DNA of 64,000 nucleotides from Pseudobacteroides cellulosolvens ATCC 35603 = DSM 2933 (GTDB lineage: Bacteria; Bacillota; Clostridia; Acetivibrionales; DSM-2933). Below are positions 19,000 to 26,943 of the stretch, one piece after another (position 1 is the first letter of the stretch; each line of letters opens with the position of its first letter). The position numbers and the translations under genes are program-made. Below the pieces are notes generated by a model. The model was not told the origin of the DNA. It saw only the letters and a list, made by a program, of their open reading frames with translations, and did no database searches. The stretch is from positions 2,523,501 to 2,587,500 of the forward strand of contig NZ_LGTC01000001.1 in the NCBI RefSeq assembly GCF_001262605.1. Reading direction: 5' to 3'.

Positions 19000-19818
19000 A
19001 TGAAACAATTTAAACTATCAGTTTTAGGAGCCATTGAGGACGATATAAAGGACGGGCTGCTGCACACACTAGTTGAAGGCTTTATAGTAACATTGATCAT
19101 TTTAAATACAATTGCTGTTATTTTGGAATTGCTAATTGGTTCATCCATATATTTTGATATATTTGAAACCAGTTCAATAATTATATTCACCATTGAATAT
19201 ATCCTTAGAATTTGGACTTCTGATATAATATATCCTTCAAAAAATAAATTCATATCAATTATGAGGTTTATTTTATCTCCCATGGGGTTAGTTGACTTAT
19301 TTTCCATTCTTCCCTTTTATGCCTCTAGAATTTTCTTTGGAGTAGACGCAAGAATTATAAGAGTCCTTAGACTCATGAGACTTTTAAGGCTGTTAAAGCT
19401 TACCAGACACCTTGAATCTATTAAGTTGTTAAAGACAGTCATCCAGAAAAAAAAGTATGAGCTATTTGTTACTGTTTTCATTGTTTTTCTGTTTCTTATA
19501 ATATCATCAACATTAATGTATGAAATTGAACATGATGCTCAACCAGATAAATTTCCTAATGTATTGTCAGCTTTCTGGTGGTCAATTGCCACCCTGACAA
19601 CAATAGGATATGGTGATGTATACCCCGTAACCAGTATGGGTAGGTTAATAAGTGCGATTATTTCATTAGTCGGCATTGGCTTTATAGCACTTCCGACAGG
19701 TATAATAAGTTCAGGATTTATTGACGAGTTCAGGAATACAGGCAAAGATGAAAAAGAAAAAGATGAAAAAGAAAAATATTCATACTGCCCTCACTGCGGA
19801 AAAAAACTAAATCACTAA
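19000..19818 (+). CDS. Voltage-gated potassium channel (6-TM ion transporter family)
   Basis: A 272-residue voltage-gated cation channel subunit. Six hydrophobic segments are visible. S4 is a clear voltage sensor with Arg at nearly every third position (RIIRVLRLMRLLRLLKLTR, about residues 117-135), and the pore loop carries the potassium selectivity filter TTIGYGD. The C-terminus is a charged repeat (DEKEKDEKEK) ending in a CPHCGKKL half zinc ribbon that the core family does not need. The protein acts as a tetramer in the cytoplasmic membrane. AAGGA precedes the ATG. It is a single gene, divergent from the Cys-tail membrane gene. Confidence 0.92.
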   Translation: MKQFKLSVLGAIEDDIKDGLLHTLVEGFIVTLIILNTIAVILELLIGSSIYFDIFETSSIIIFTIEYILRIWTSDIIYPSKNKFISIMRFILSPMGLVDLFSILPFYASRIFFGVDARIIRVLRLMRLLRLLKLTRHLESIKLLKTVIQKKKYELFVTVFIVFLFLIISSTLMYEIEHDAQPDKFPNVLSAFWWSIATLTTIGYGDVYPVTSMGRLISAIISLVGIGFIALPTGIISSGFIDEFRNTGKDEKEKDEKEKYSYCPHCGKKLNH

Positions 19819-19920
19819 ATGTGATGTCAAGCCCAAACCTATTTTTTTAAAAATAATGCCTCTTTATAAATATTAAGGATTTAAAATTTCTAATTTCTTT
19901 AGTATAATATATATATAAAT

Positions 19921-20110
19921 ATTAAAATCAATAAGTCTTATCATTTGTCTATCGCAAAATACGTTTTAAGATCAATTGCCCTCTTCATTTGTATCAGAAC
20001 ACCATAAACTTTTTAGATCCTGCTCAGCCAAATGGAGGTTGAAGTTGATTTTGACCAAGTTGAAGCTTTCGTTATTTTCTCTGCCAAATGTTAGGGACCA
20101 ATGATTTTAA
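19921..20110. repeat. Left arm of imperfect inverted repeat flanking the stalk-domain gene
   Basis: Within this 330-bp gene-free stretch, 19921-19962 matches the reverse complement of 20741-20783 at about 85%, and 20062-20076 is a perfect 15-bp match to the reverse complement of 20720-20734. The left arm has roughly 90 extra bases between the two blocks. No transposase is present. Confidence 0.65.
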
Positions 20111-20148
20111 TATATAACAACTATACTAAAATTATTAGGAGGTAATTT

Positions 20149-20643
20149 ATGAAGAAAATAATATTAGGTATGGTTTTAGGTTTTATTTTAGGCAGCACTT
20201 CCTTAATGCTGGTGGCAGCAGGTGTTATTACTGTAAAAGACAACGTATTTCCCATAATAATGAACGGCGAAAAAGTCAAGCTTGCTGCAAAAAACCTTAA
20301 TGGCAGTACATATCTGAATCTAAGAGATGCCTCAGCATTATTCAATGCAGAAATCAAGTTTGAAAACAAAACAATTTATATTGAAAGTGCTAATACTGGT
20401 GGATCATTAGAAGAAGGGGGCTTAAGAGTATATTACATTAATAAGACAAAATATGTACTTTACTCAGACATAGAAAGGCATTTTGCAGTTGCAGGTATAA
20501 ATGCCAGTGTTGATGAAGCCAGCGGTTCAGTTACACTTACTAAAAACGGTGTAAATGCATCCACTAAATATTTGGCGTATCTGGGTAAAAAATACATACC
20601 CTTTGATTTCTATGAAAAAAGCATTCAGCCATTACTAAAATAA
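20149..20643 (+). CDS. Exported copper-amine-oxidase-like stalk domain protein
   Basis: A 164-residue exported protein. An N-terminal hydrophobic segment (residues 4-25) acts as a signal peptide or anchor. The rest resembles one to two copper-amine-oxidase N-terminal (stalk) repeats: VFPIIMNGEKVKLAAKNLNGSTYLNLRDASALFNAEIKF is the typical beta-hairpin plus helix pattern, followed by a weaker second unit with KYIPFDFYE. Such domains are common on clostridial surface proteins and probably mediate cell-wall or protein contacts. AGGAGG lies five bases before the ATG. It is a single gene enclosed by imperfect inverted repeats. Confidence 0.85.
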   Translation: MKKIILGMVLGFILGSTSLMLVAAGVITVKDNVFPIIMNGEKVKLAAKNLNGSTYLNLRDASALFNAEIKFENKTIYIESANTGGSLEEGGLRVYYINKTKYVLYSDIERHFAVAGINASVDEASGSVTLTKNGVNASTKYLAYLGKKYIPFDFYEKSIQPLLK

Positions 20644-20679
20644 TCACCCAATTTCGGCTTAATATCAACTTCATTTGTT

Positions 20680-20783
20680 ACATCTAATTAAAATTGTTAG
20701 TCTTATACATGGCAAAGCAAATAACGAAAGCTTCGATCAAGTATTTTGCATAAGACAAATGTAAAAGATTAATTGATTTTAAT
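20680..20783. repeat. Right arm of imperfect inverted repeat flanking the stalk-domain gene
   Basis: This is the reverse-complement partner of 19921-20110, with the outer block at 20741-20783 and the inner block at 20720-20734. The remaining bases up to 20979 are AT-rich with no gene. Confidence 0.65.
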
Positions 20784-20979
20784 CAGGCCTATGGCATTCA
20801 AATAATTTCCATATACCAAATTTAAAAACAAAATCAGACCATAATTTTTCACACATAAAGAATTATAAATCGCACGTATTTTCTTTTATATTATGTCATA
20901 CACTTATTACATATTAGTATGATGAATATATAAGTATGCGTGCGTTTTATATATGTTTATAAAGTTATGACTATACTCA

Positions 20980-21618
20980 TTAAGAGTAGTTAAATACATC
21001 TTCCATAGCCTTCATTTTTTTGCCTCTTGGAGTATATGCCGGAATTCCAACCGGTATTATGCTGATAAATCTTTCCTCATTTGAAACTCCTAAAATTTTG
21101 TTTATCTCATCTCCACAAATAGCAGGCTCATTCATCCAACAAGCACCATAGCCTTTTTCATGTACTGCAAGAAGCAAATTCTGCACTGCAGCCCCAATAG
21201 ACAACAAATCATAATTAGCAAAAAGCTTCATTATTCCGTCATCGTCGTATCCATTTTCCTTAAGTGCCGAAATAAATATCGGATCATAGTATTGGGCTTT
21301 AGTCATAAATACTGCAAAAACTAACGGTGCTTTTGTAAAAAAGCTTACCATTTTCTTCTTTGAGGCTAAGTAATCATCTGGCAAATCATTACCTTTAATC
21401 TTAAGAATACTTTCCACTTTTCTAGTTACAGCTTCTTCAATTCTCTTTAATATATTTACGTCCTGTATAGCTACAAATCTCCAGCATTGGCTGTTACAAC
21501 CGCTTGGAGCACTGACGGCGGCATTTATAAAGTATTGAATATCTTCTTTTGGAATATCTTTATCCATAAACTTTCTTATACTTCTTCTAGATGCTGCAAG
21601 GCTTAAAAAATCTTCCAT
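20980..21618 (-). CDS. Nitroreductase family protein
   Basis: A 212-residue FMN-dependent nitroreductase-fold protein. The SRRSIRKFMDKDIP start binds the FMN phosphate in this family, PSGCNSQCWRFVAIQD follows near residue 37, and GYGACWMNEP plus IIPVGIPAYTPR form the C-terminal flavin and dimer contacts. The substrate is unknown; family members reduce nitroaromatics, quinones or flavins with NAD(P)H. GGGAGA precedes the ATG at good spacing. It is a single gene. Confidence 0.9.
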   Translation of the reverse strand: MEDFLSLAASRRSIRKFMDKDIPKEDIQYFINAAVSAPSGCNSQCWRFVAIQDVNILKRIEEAVTRKVESILKIKGNDLPDDYLASKKKMVSFFTKAPLVFAVFMTKAQYYDPIFISALKENGYDDDGIMKLFANYDLLSIGAAVQNLLLAVHEKGYGACWMNEPAICGDEINKILGVSNEERFISIIPVGIPAYTPRGKKMKAMEDVFNYS

Positions 21619-21732
21619 TATTTCTGATCTCCCGTTTATTAATATAGTGAATTTTTAATGTTTATCACTTTAATTCTGATAATAATTCAAATAATACTTG
21701 TTCCCTACTAGAATCGATGTCAAAAGTAATAT

Positions 21733-22044
21733 CTAATTTAATAGTCCAATTATACCATTATTTTCTACTTTAGCAACCAGTTCATCAGAACTTTTAAATG
21801 TAAAGTCACTCAAATAAACCTTTGATTCATCTATAATCCATTCATTTTCCTTAAAGTACATTTTCGAAGGTTTAAACTTTCAATTGCAATAGCGTTAAAT
21901 CTGCATTTGTAAAATAATCCGAGATATACTGATCATTTTGTATACTTATAGCCATGTCATGAGTATTATCTGCTCCATAAGCTGTTAGCCCTGCAAGGAA
22001 CACAAAGTTAATAAATAATTAAACCAGTACAATAATTTTTTCAT
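21733..22044 (-). pseudogene. Decayed small exported protein gene
   Basis: A GGGGGAGA ribosome binding site and ATG at 22044 open a signal-peptide-like sequence (MKKLLYW...). It shifts frame after about ten codons (one base missing), continues as FVFLAGLTAYGADNTHDMAISIQ, and shifts again near 21895 (one extra base in an A run). It then continues as MYFKENEWIIDESKVYLSDF and ends at 21733. The rebuilt product would be about 100 residues with a cleaved signal peptide. No family was recognised. The rest of the 620-bp gap holds only the hcp terminator. Confidence 0.45.
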
Positions 22045-22152
22045 TTGTCTTCTCCCCCTAAAAAATATTATAAAATTGCTTTTTCCGGCAATAACTAAGA
22101 ATTATATAAGCATCTGAATATAAACAATGTCTATTTTATTAAATCTACCAAC

Positions 22153-22197
22153 AAAAAACAGCGAAAAAACTTTAATTAATAAGTTCGTTCGCTGTTT
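22153..22197 (-). terminator. Intrinsic terminator of hcp
   Basis: A 10-bp AAACAGCGAA stem with its complement and an inner AACTT/AAGTT stem is followed on the minus strand by a T run. It lies about 50 bp after the hcp stop. Confidence 0.75.
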
Positions 22198-22243
22198 ATA
22201 TCTTTTATTCTTTTAATTTTTAATCATATTATTTTAATTTTCC

Positions 22244-23809
22244 TTAACCAAGGATAGCTTTCAAATCTTCTTCCGGTGTACTGATTGGCTTTAAACCAAA
22301 CTTTTCAACAAGAACACCCAGCACATTTGAAGATAAGAATGCAGGTAGTGAAGGCCCTATATAAATATTCTTTATTCCTAATGCCAGCAATGTGAGCAAT
22401 ATACATACAGCCTTCTGCTCATACCATGAAAGCACTAGTGTAAGAGGAAGTTCATTGACTGAGCAATTGAAAGCACCTGCCAAAGCCACTGCTACCTGAA
22501 TAGCCGAGTATGCATCATTACACTGTCCCATATCCATAATTCTTGGCAAACCGCCGATCTCACCTATGTCAAGATCATTGAATCTGAACTTACCGCATGC
22601 AAGAGTAAGTATTACAGTCTCCTTTGGAGCCTGCTGAACAAAATCAGTATAATAGTTTCTTCCAGGTTTTGCACCGTCACATCCGCCCACAAGGAAGAAA
22701 TGTTTAATTGCTCCAGCTTTTACTGCATCTATAACTTTATCTGCAACACCTAGCACAGTGTTCCTTGCAAATCCTGTCATCAAGGTTGAACCGCCGTTTA
22801 TTCCAGTAAAATGCTTATCTTCACTCCATCCGCCAAGTTCAAGGGCCTTATTTATAACCGGAGTAAAGTCCTTAACGCCGTTTGCACCATCAGGAATATG
22901 TGTAAGTGCAGGAAATGCTACTACTGAAGTGGTATAAACTCTGTCGGAATAGCTGGCTCTTGGTGTCATAAGACAGTTTGTTGTAAATAATATTGGTGCC
23001 GGTATTCCGTCAAACTCTTTCTGCTGGTTCTGCCATGCTGTACCAAAGTTTCCTTTTAAATGAGAGTATTTTTTAAGCTCCGGATAACCGTGGGCAGGAA
23101 GCATTTCACCATGGGTGTAAATGTTAATTCCCTTTCCTTCAGTCTGCTCTAAAAGGTGTTTGAGATCCAAAAGATCATGGCCTGATACCACTATAAAGGG
23201 ACCTTTTTCTACATTGGTTGTTACCTTCGCAGGTACCGGGTGGCCATATGCAGATGTATTGGCATCATCTAAAAGTGCCATACACTTTAAGTTGATATTA
23301 CCAAATTCCATCAAGAGCCCTAACCATTCATCTACAGTATGATCCTCTCCTAATGCTTTCAAACCTTTATAAAACCATTCTGTAACATCCTTGTCTTCTT
23401 TACCTAGCACATAAGCATGCCATGCGTATGCAGCCATACCACGCATACCTAGTAGCAATGTTGATCGTAATGATACTATATCAGTATCTCCAGCCCATAA
23501 TGAAGCTGCATCATAATCCTGTCCATCCCCGTGTTTAGCCTTTTCTTTCCATATCAATTCCTTTGTTTCATCAACCCTATCACCATCAAAACTAACATTT
23601 GTTACAGTAGTAAAAAGTCCTTGCATAACAAGCTCATCAGCTTCTTTTCCACCTGATTTCCCATTGGTTGCTCTGGCAAGGCCTATTAATGCACCAGTAA
23701 GCTCATCCTGTTTATTGGCTACCTCCGGTTTCTTGCCGCATACACCTACATTTGTACAACCTTTACCTCCTGCAGTCTGTTCGCATTGAAAACAAAACAT
23801 GTTTGACAT
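22244..23809 (-). CDS. hcp: Hydroxylamine reductase / hybrid-cluster protein
   Basis: A 521-residue hybrid-cluster protein, a cytoplasmic Fe-S enzyme linked to reduction of hydroxylamine and nitric oxide and to nitrosative stress defence. The N-terminal cubane ligands are Cys6, Cys9, Cys18 and Cys24 (FCFQCEQTAGGKGCTNVGVC). The hybrid-cluster ligands lie in later segments: HGEMLPAHGYPE, TTNCLMTP, VGGCDGAKPGRNYY and LTLACGKFRFN. The length is normal for the family. A ribosome binding site GGGAGG precedes the ATG. It lies 75 bp downstream of a ferredoxin-like partner gene in the same direction and is probably co-transcribed with it. Confidence 0.96.
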   Translation of the reverse strand: MSNMFCFQCEQTAGGKGCTNVGVCGKKPEVANKQDELTGALIGLARATNGKSGGKEADELVMQGLFTTVTNVSFDGDRVDETKELIWKEKAKHGDGQDYDAASLWAGDTDIVSLRSTLLLGMRGMAAYAWHAYVLGKEDKDVTEWFYKGLKALGEDHTVDEWLGLLMEFGNINLKCMALLDDANTSAYGHPVPAKVTTNVEKGPFIVVSGHDLLDLKHLLEQTEGKGINIYTHGEMLPAHGYPELKKYSHLKGNFGTAWQNQQKEFDGIPAPILFTTNCLMTPRASYSDRVYTTSVVAFPALTHIPDGANGVKDFTPVINKALELGGWSEDKHFTGINGGSTLMTGFARNTVLGVADKVIDAVKAGAIKHFFLVGGCDGAKPGRNYYTDFVQQAPKETVILTLACGKFRFNDLDIGEIGGLPRIMDMGQCNDAYSAIQVAVALAGAFNCSVNELPLTLVLSWYEQKAVCILLTLLALGIKNIYIGPSLPAFLSSNVLGVLVEKFGLKPISTPEEDLKAILG

Positions 23810-23884
23810 AAATAACTTCCTCCCTTTTTAATAAATCACTTAACTTATTTATAATAACTTGCCAATGTTAAGATATATACCTAC

Positions 23885-24610
23885 TTAATCATCTATTACA
23901 ACACCATCGGTTGTAATTGTATGAACGCTCCATGGAAGCATTTTGCCGCTTTCCATGAGGGCTTTCTTTACTGCTGCTACTATACCGCCGCAGCAAGGCA
24001 CTTCCATTCTTAATACAGTTACACTTTTTATTTCATTTCTTTTAATGATTTCTCCCAATTTTTCAGCATAATCAATATCGTCAAGTTTCGGGCAACCAAT
24101 TATAGTAATTTTATTCTTCATAAATTCCTGATGTACATTTGCATAAGCATAAGCCGTACAGTCAGCTGCCACAAGAAGATGGGCATTATTAAAGTATGGT
24201 GCATTCACAGGAACCAGCTTTATTTGACAAGGCCACTGCCTGAGCTGGGACTCAATAGGTCCTTCCACTGTTTGTTTCATAGGCTGTTCCTTCTTTTCTA
24301 TGGTTTTTGCACGCATTCCGGGACATCCGAAGGCTACAGGTTTTACTTCCTCTTTCTTATGTTCCCCATTTTTTTCTTCCATTCGGGATTTTACCAATTC
24401 CTCATCAAATTCAGCTGCTTCCCTTTCAATTATTTCCATGGCTCCTGTAGGGCACTCCGGAAGACACGCTCCCAAACCATCACAATATGAATCAGTTATA
24501 AGCTTGGCTTTACCATTAACCAGTTGAAGTGCTCCCTCGTGACAAGCATTTATACAAAGACCGCAACCGTTGCATTTATCTTCATCTATAGAAATTATTT
24601 TTCTTTTCAT
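23885..24610 (-). CDS. 4Fe-4S ferredoxin-domain protein, Hcp partner
   Basis: A 241-residue iron-sulfur protein. Residues 1-60 form a two-cluster ferredoxin domain (CNGCGLCINACHEG and CDGLGACLPECPTG). A charged linker leads to a C-terminal domain of about 130 residues with further conserved Cys, including WPCQIKLVP, ADCTAYAYAN, IGCPKLDD and PCCGG. The arrangement is typical of clostridial proteins encoded next to hcp, which probably pass electrons to it. A Crp/Fnr-type palindrome sits upstream of the predicted promoter. The gene is the first of the ferredoxin-hcp unit and is divergent from a Crp/Fnr regulator. Confidence 0.9.
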   Translation of the reverse strand: MKRKIISIDEDKCNGCGLCINACHEGALQLVNGKAKLITDSYCDGLGACLPECPTGAMEIIEREAAEFDEELVKSRMEEKNGEHKKEEVKPVAFGCPGMRAKTIEKKEQPMKQTVEGPIESQLRQWPCQIKLVPVNAPYFNNAHLLVAADCTAYAYANVHQEFMKNKITIIGCPKLDDIDYAEKLGEIIKRNEIKSVTVLRMEVPCCGGIVAAVKKALMESGKMLPWSVHTITTDGVVIDD

Positions 24611-24667
24611 AATTAATTTGCTCCTTTCGATTTATATCAGAGGATCCTGTGTTGTGTTTACAAACTG

Positions 24668-24710
24668 ATTATAATATAATGGTAAATAATAATCGGTATC
24701 TTCAGATACC
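24668..24710 (-). promoter_or_regulatory. Promoter and Crp/Fnr-type operator for ferredoxin-hcp
   Basis: On the minus strand a TATAAT -10 box lies at 24673-24668. A palindrome with 7-bp arms GGTATCT/AGATACC and a 2-base centre lies at 24695-24710. The 21-bp gap puts the palindrome centre at about -41.5, the class II activator position for Crp/Fnr proteins. Confidence 0.7.
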
Positions 24711-24757
24711 AAAATGCAATAAATAATAAAAGTATAAATATATCTTTTAGGAAGAAT

Positions 24758-25456
24758 GTGATTATAATTATGGAAAAGTACTTAACCTCCTTAAAGAAAG
24801 CTCCTCTTTTTAATAGCATAGATGAAAATGAGTTACTTACAATGCTTAAATGCATAAACCCTAAGATTGTCAGCTATAAAAAAAATGACTATATAGCTTT
24901 AGCCGGTGAGAAATTCAATAGTTTAGGAATTATTGCCGAAGGTGAAGCCTCAATTAGTATGGAAAACGCTGCTGGAAATCGTATAATGATGGCCATTTTA
25001 AAAGCCGGAGACATGTTCGGAGAAATGCTTGTTTTCTCAAAACTCTCAGCATGGCCTGCAAATGTTCAGGCACAAGAGCCCTGCACAGTGTTTTTTCTTC
25101 AAAGAGAAAAAATTATTGGGGAATGTGAAAAGATGTGCTCCTGGCACAGGACTCTTATACAGAATATGCTTGTTATAATATCCGAGAGAGCTTTAATGCT
25201 TAATAAAAAACTAGAGTACCTTTCTATTAAAAGCATCAGGGGTAAGCTAAGTAAATTTTTACTTGAAGAAAGTAAAAAAGCAGGCAATACTACCTTTATG
25301 CTACCTATGAACCGAAACGAACTTTCAGATTTTTTAAATGTTTCCCGGCCCTCTATGTCAAGAGAAATGTGCCTTATGAGGGATGAGGAAATTATAGATT
25401 TTCATTTGTCATCAATAAAAATATTAAATGTTGATGCACTTAAAAGTTTTCTTTAA
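24758..25456 (+). CDS. Crp/Fnr family transcriptional regulator
   Basis: A 232-residue Crp/Fnr-family regulator. Residues about 20-125 form the cyclic-nucleotide-binding-like beta roll (GDMFGEMLVF is the family signature), followed by the long dimer helix and a helix-turn-helix (MNRNELSDFLNVSRPSMSREM). Divergent placement from ferredoxin-hcp, with a palindrome at -41.5 of that promoter, suggests an HcpR-like activator of nitrosative stress genes. The effector is unknown; no Fnr-type cysteine cluster is seen. Start choice is uncertain: GTG at 24758 is close to AGGAAG, and an ATG four codons later is the alternative. Confidence 0.9.
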   Translation: MIIIMEKYLTSLKKAPLFNSIDENELLTMLKCINPKIVSYKKNDYIALAGEKFNSLGIIAEGEASISMENAAGNRIMMAILKAGDMFGEMLVFSKLSAWPANVQAQEPCTVFFLQREKIIGECEKMCSWHRTLIQNMLVIISERALMLNKKLEYLSIKSIRGKLSKFLLEESKKAGNTTFMLPMNRNELSDFLNVSRPSMSREMCLMRDEEIIDFHLSSIKILNVDALKSFL

Positions 25457-25513
25457 AGAGTTTATTTATAAGTCTTTAAATTTTACCATCGCCCCTATGT
25501 CGCCATATGTCTA

Positions 25514-25562
25514 TTGACATGGTATAAAAATAAATGTACAATTAACCTAAAGTTAACGTTAA
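25514..25562 (+). promoter_or_regulatory. Promoter and LacI-type operator of the lacI-family gene
   Basis: TTGACA at 25514 and TACAAT at 25537 are separated by 17 bp. A perfect palindrome TTAACGTTAA lies at 25553-25562, just downstream of the -10 box, as for autorepression. The same layout recurs upstream of the ABC transporter and the mannosidase operon. Confidence 0.8.
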
Positions 25563-25605
25563 TCTTGCTAAATCGTAAGAATCTTTATAAGAAAGCGGTA
25601 TACTA

Positions 25606-26616
25606 ATGGAGAGAAGCATAACGATGAAAGACATCGCCGTTAAACTTGGGATAAGCACGGTAACTGTATCAAAAGCTTTAAATGATAAAGACGGCGTGAG
25701 TATTGAACTAAAAAACAAAATTAAGAAGTTAGCTGATGAAATGGGCTACCGTTACAATATGTTGGCTAAGTCCATGCGGGATGGTTGTTCTTATAACATG
25801 GGGGTTATTGTTGCAGAACACTTTATGGGAGACCAATCCTTTTACTTGAATTTCTTTAAACACATATCCGTTCAACTTGAAAAACACAGTTATTGCGGCA
25901 TATTGCAGATATTAAGCCAGCAGGATGAAGAGAACCTGTTTCTTCCGAAACTATATTATGAAAGAAAAGTTGACGGACTCATTATATTAGGTCAGGTCAG
26001 CAAACCTTATATCGAGGCATTGCAAAACATTGATATTCCCATAGTATTTCTTGACTTTTATGATGAAAATTCAAAAATCGATTCAATTGCTGTAGATAAT
26101 TTTTATGGTGCCTATGAATTGACAAATTACCTTATTAAGAACGGCCATAAAAATATAGGCTTCATAGGTAATATCTATGCTACCAGCAGTATTCAGGACC
26201 GCTTCTTAGGCTATTACAAATCACTTTTGGAGCATAGATTTAAACTTAACGATAAATATGTTATTAGTGATCGCGATGAACACGGCAGATATATCGAGAT
26301 CAAGCTTCCTCAGGATATGCCTACCGCATATGTGTGTAACTGTGATGAAGTAGCCCGGAATGTTATAAATAAACTTAAAGAAATGGGTAAGTCCGTTCCG
26401 GATGATATTTCTGTTGTCGGTTTTGATAACGACATGTTCTCAACTATTTCCGAGCCGCAGCTTACCACTGTAGAAGTTGATGTTGAAGAAATGTCAAAAA
26501 CAGCTATAAAATTTATACTTGGAAAGATATCCAACGAAAGCAGGAAATATGGTAGAATCATGGTTAAGGGACGTATTGTCTATAGACATTCGGTCAAGAA
26601 TATAATTTCTGAATGA
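25606..26616 (+). CDS. LacI family transcriptional regulator
   Basis: A 336-residue LacI/GalR-family repressor. The N-terminal helix-turn-helix and hinge read MKDIAVKLGISTVTVSKALNDKDGVS, followed by a periplasmic-binding-protein-like sensor domain (VDGLIILG, DNFYGAYELTNYLIKNGHKNIGFIG, DDISVVGFDND, LTTVEVDVEEMSKTAIKF). It sits directly upstream of a sugar ABC importer, and three matching operators link it to the importer and to a beta-mannosidase operon. The natural inducer is therefore probably mannose or a manno-oligosaccharide (inference). The ribosome binding site is weak; a second in-frame ATG six codons later is possible. Confidence 0.9.
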   Translation: MERSITMKDIAVKLGISTVTVSKALNDKDGVSIELKNKIKKLADEMGYRYNMLAKSMRDGCSYNMGVIVAEHFMGDQSFYLNFFKHISVQLEKHSYCGILQILSQQDEENLFLPKLYYERKVDGLIILGQVSKPYIEALQNIDIPIVFLDFYDENSKIDSIAVDNFYGAYELTNYLIKNGHKNIGFIGNIYATSSIQDRFLGYYKSLLEHRFKLNDKYVISDRDEHGRYIEIKLPQDMPTAYVCNCDEVARNVINKLKEMGKSVPDDISVVGFDNDMFSTISEPQLTTVEVDVEEMSKTAIKFILGKISNESRKYGRIMVKGRIVYRHSVKNIISE

Positions 26617-26637
26617 ACAAAATCGCTTGCGATTTTG
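26615..26637. repeat. 23-bp palindromic repeat, copy 1
   Basis: A perfect 18-bp palindrome AAAATCGCTTGCGATTTT with flanking bases, immediately after the LacI stop codon. The same 23 bp occur at 39746-39768. Confidence 0.7.
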
Positions 26638-26728
26638 CAAGCTTAATTGTTGTCGTGAGAAATTAAGGTATAGCATAAACCCCAATTTCCCAAACATTAA
26701 AACTAATTAAAAATTATATGTTACAAGT

Positions 26729-26778
26729 AAAAATCGCTGAAATCAGTATGTATATGCTGGTTACAGCGATTTTTTATT
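26729..26778 (+). terminator. Intrinsic terminator of the LacI gene
   Basis: An 11-bp stem AAAAATCGCTG with its complement, with additional inner pairing, ends in a T6 run. Confidence 0.85.
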
Positions 26779-26860
26779 TATTTTAGTCCTTACTAAGGAA
26801 TGGATTAAATAAAAGGAAATTATCGTGTATATTAACACAAATAATAATTTTTCCAATATA

Positions 26861-26909
26861 TTGACATGGAAAATTTTAAGTTATATAATTTCATTAAACT
26901 AATCGTTAA
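26861..26909 (+). promoter_or_regulatory. Promoter and LacI-type operator of the sugar ABC transporter operon
   Basis: A consensus sigma-A promoter, TTGACA at 26861 and TATAAT at 26884 with exactly 17 bp between. The operator-like TAATCGTTAA begins at 26900, ten bases after the -10 box and over the expected start site. Confidence 0.85.
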
Positions 26910-26943
26910 CCTAATAAATAAATCACAAATAAGGGGGAGCAAA

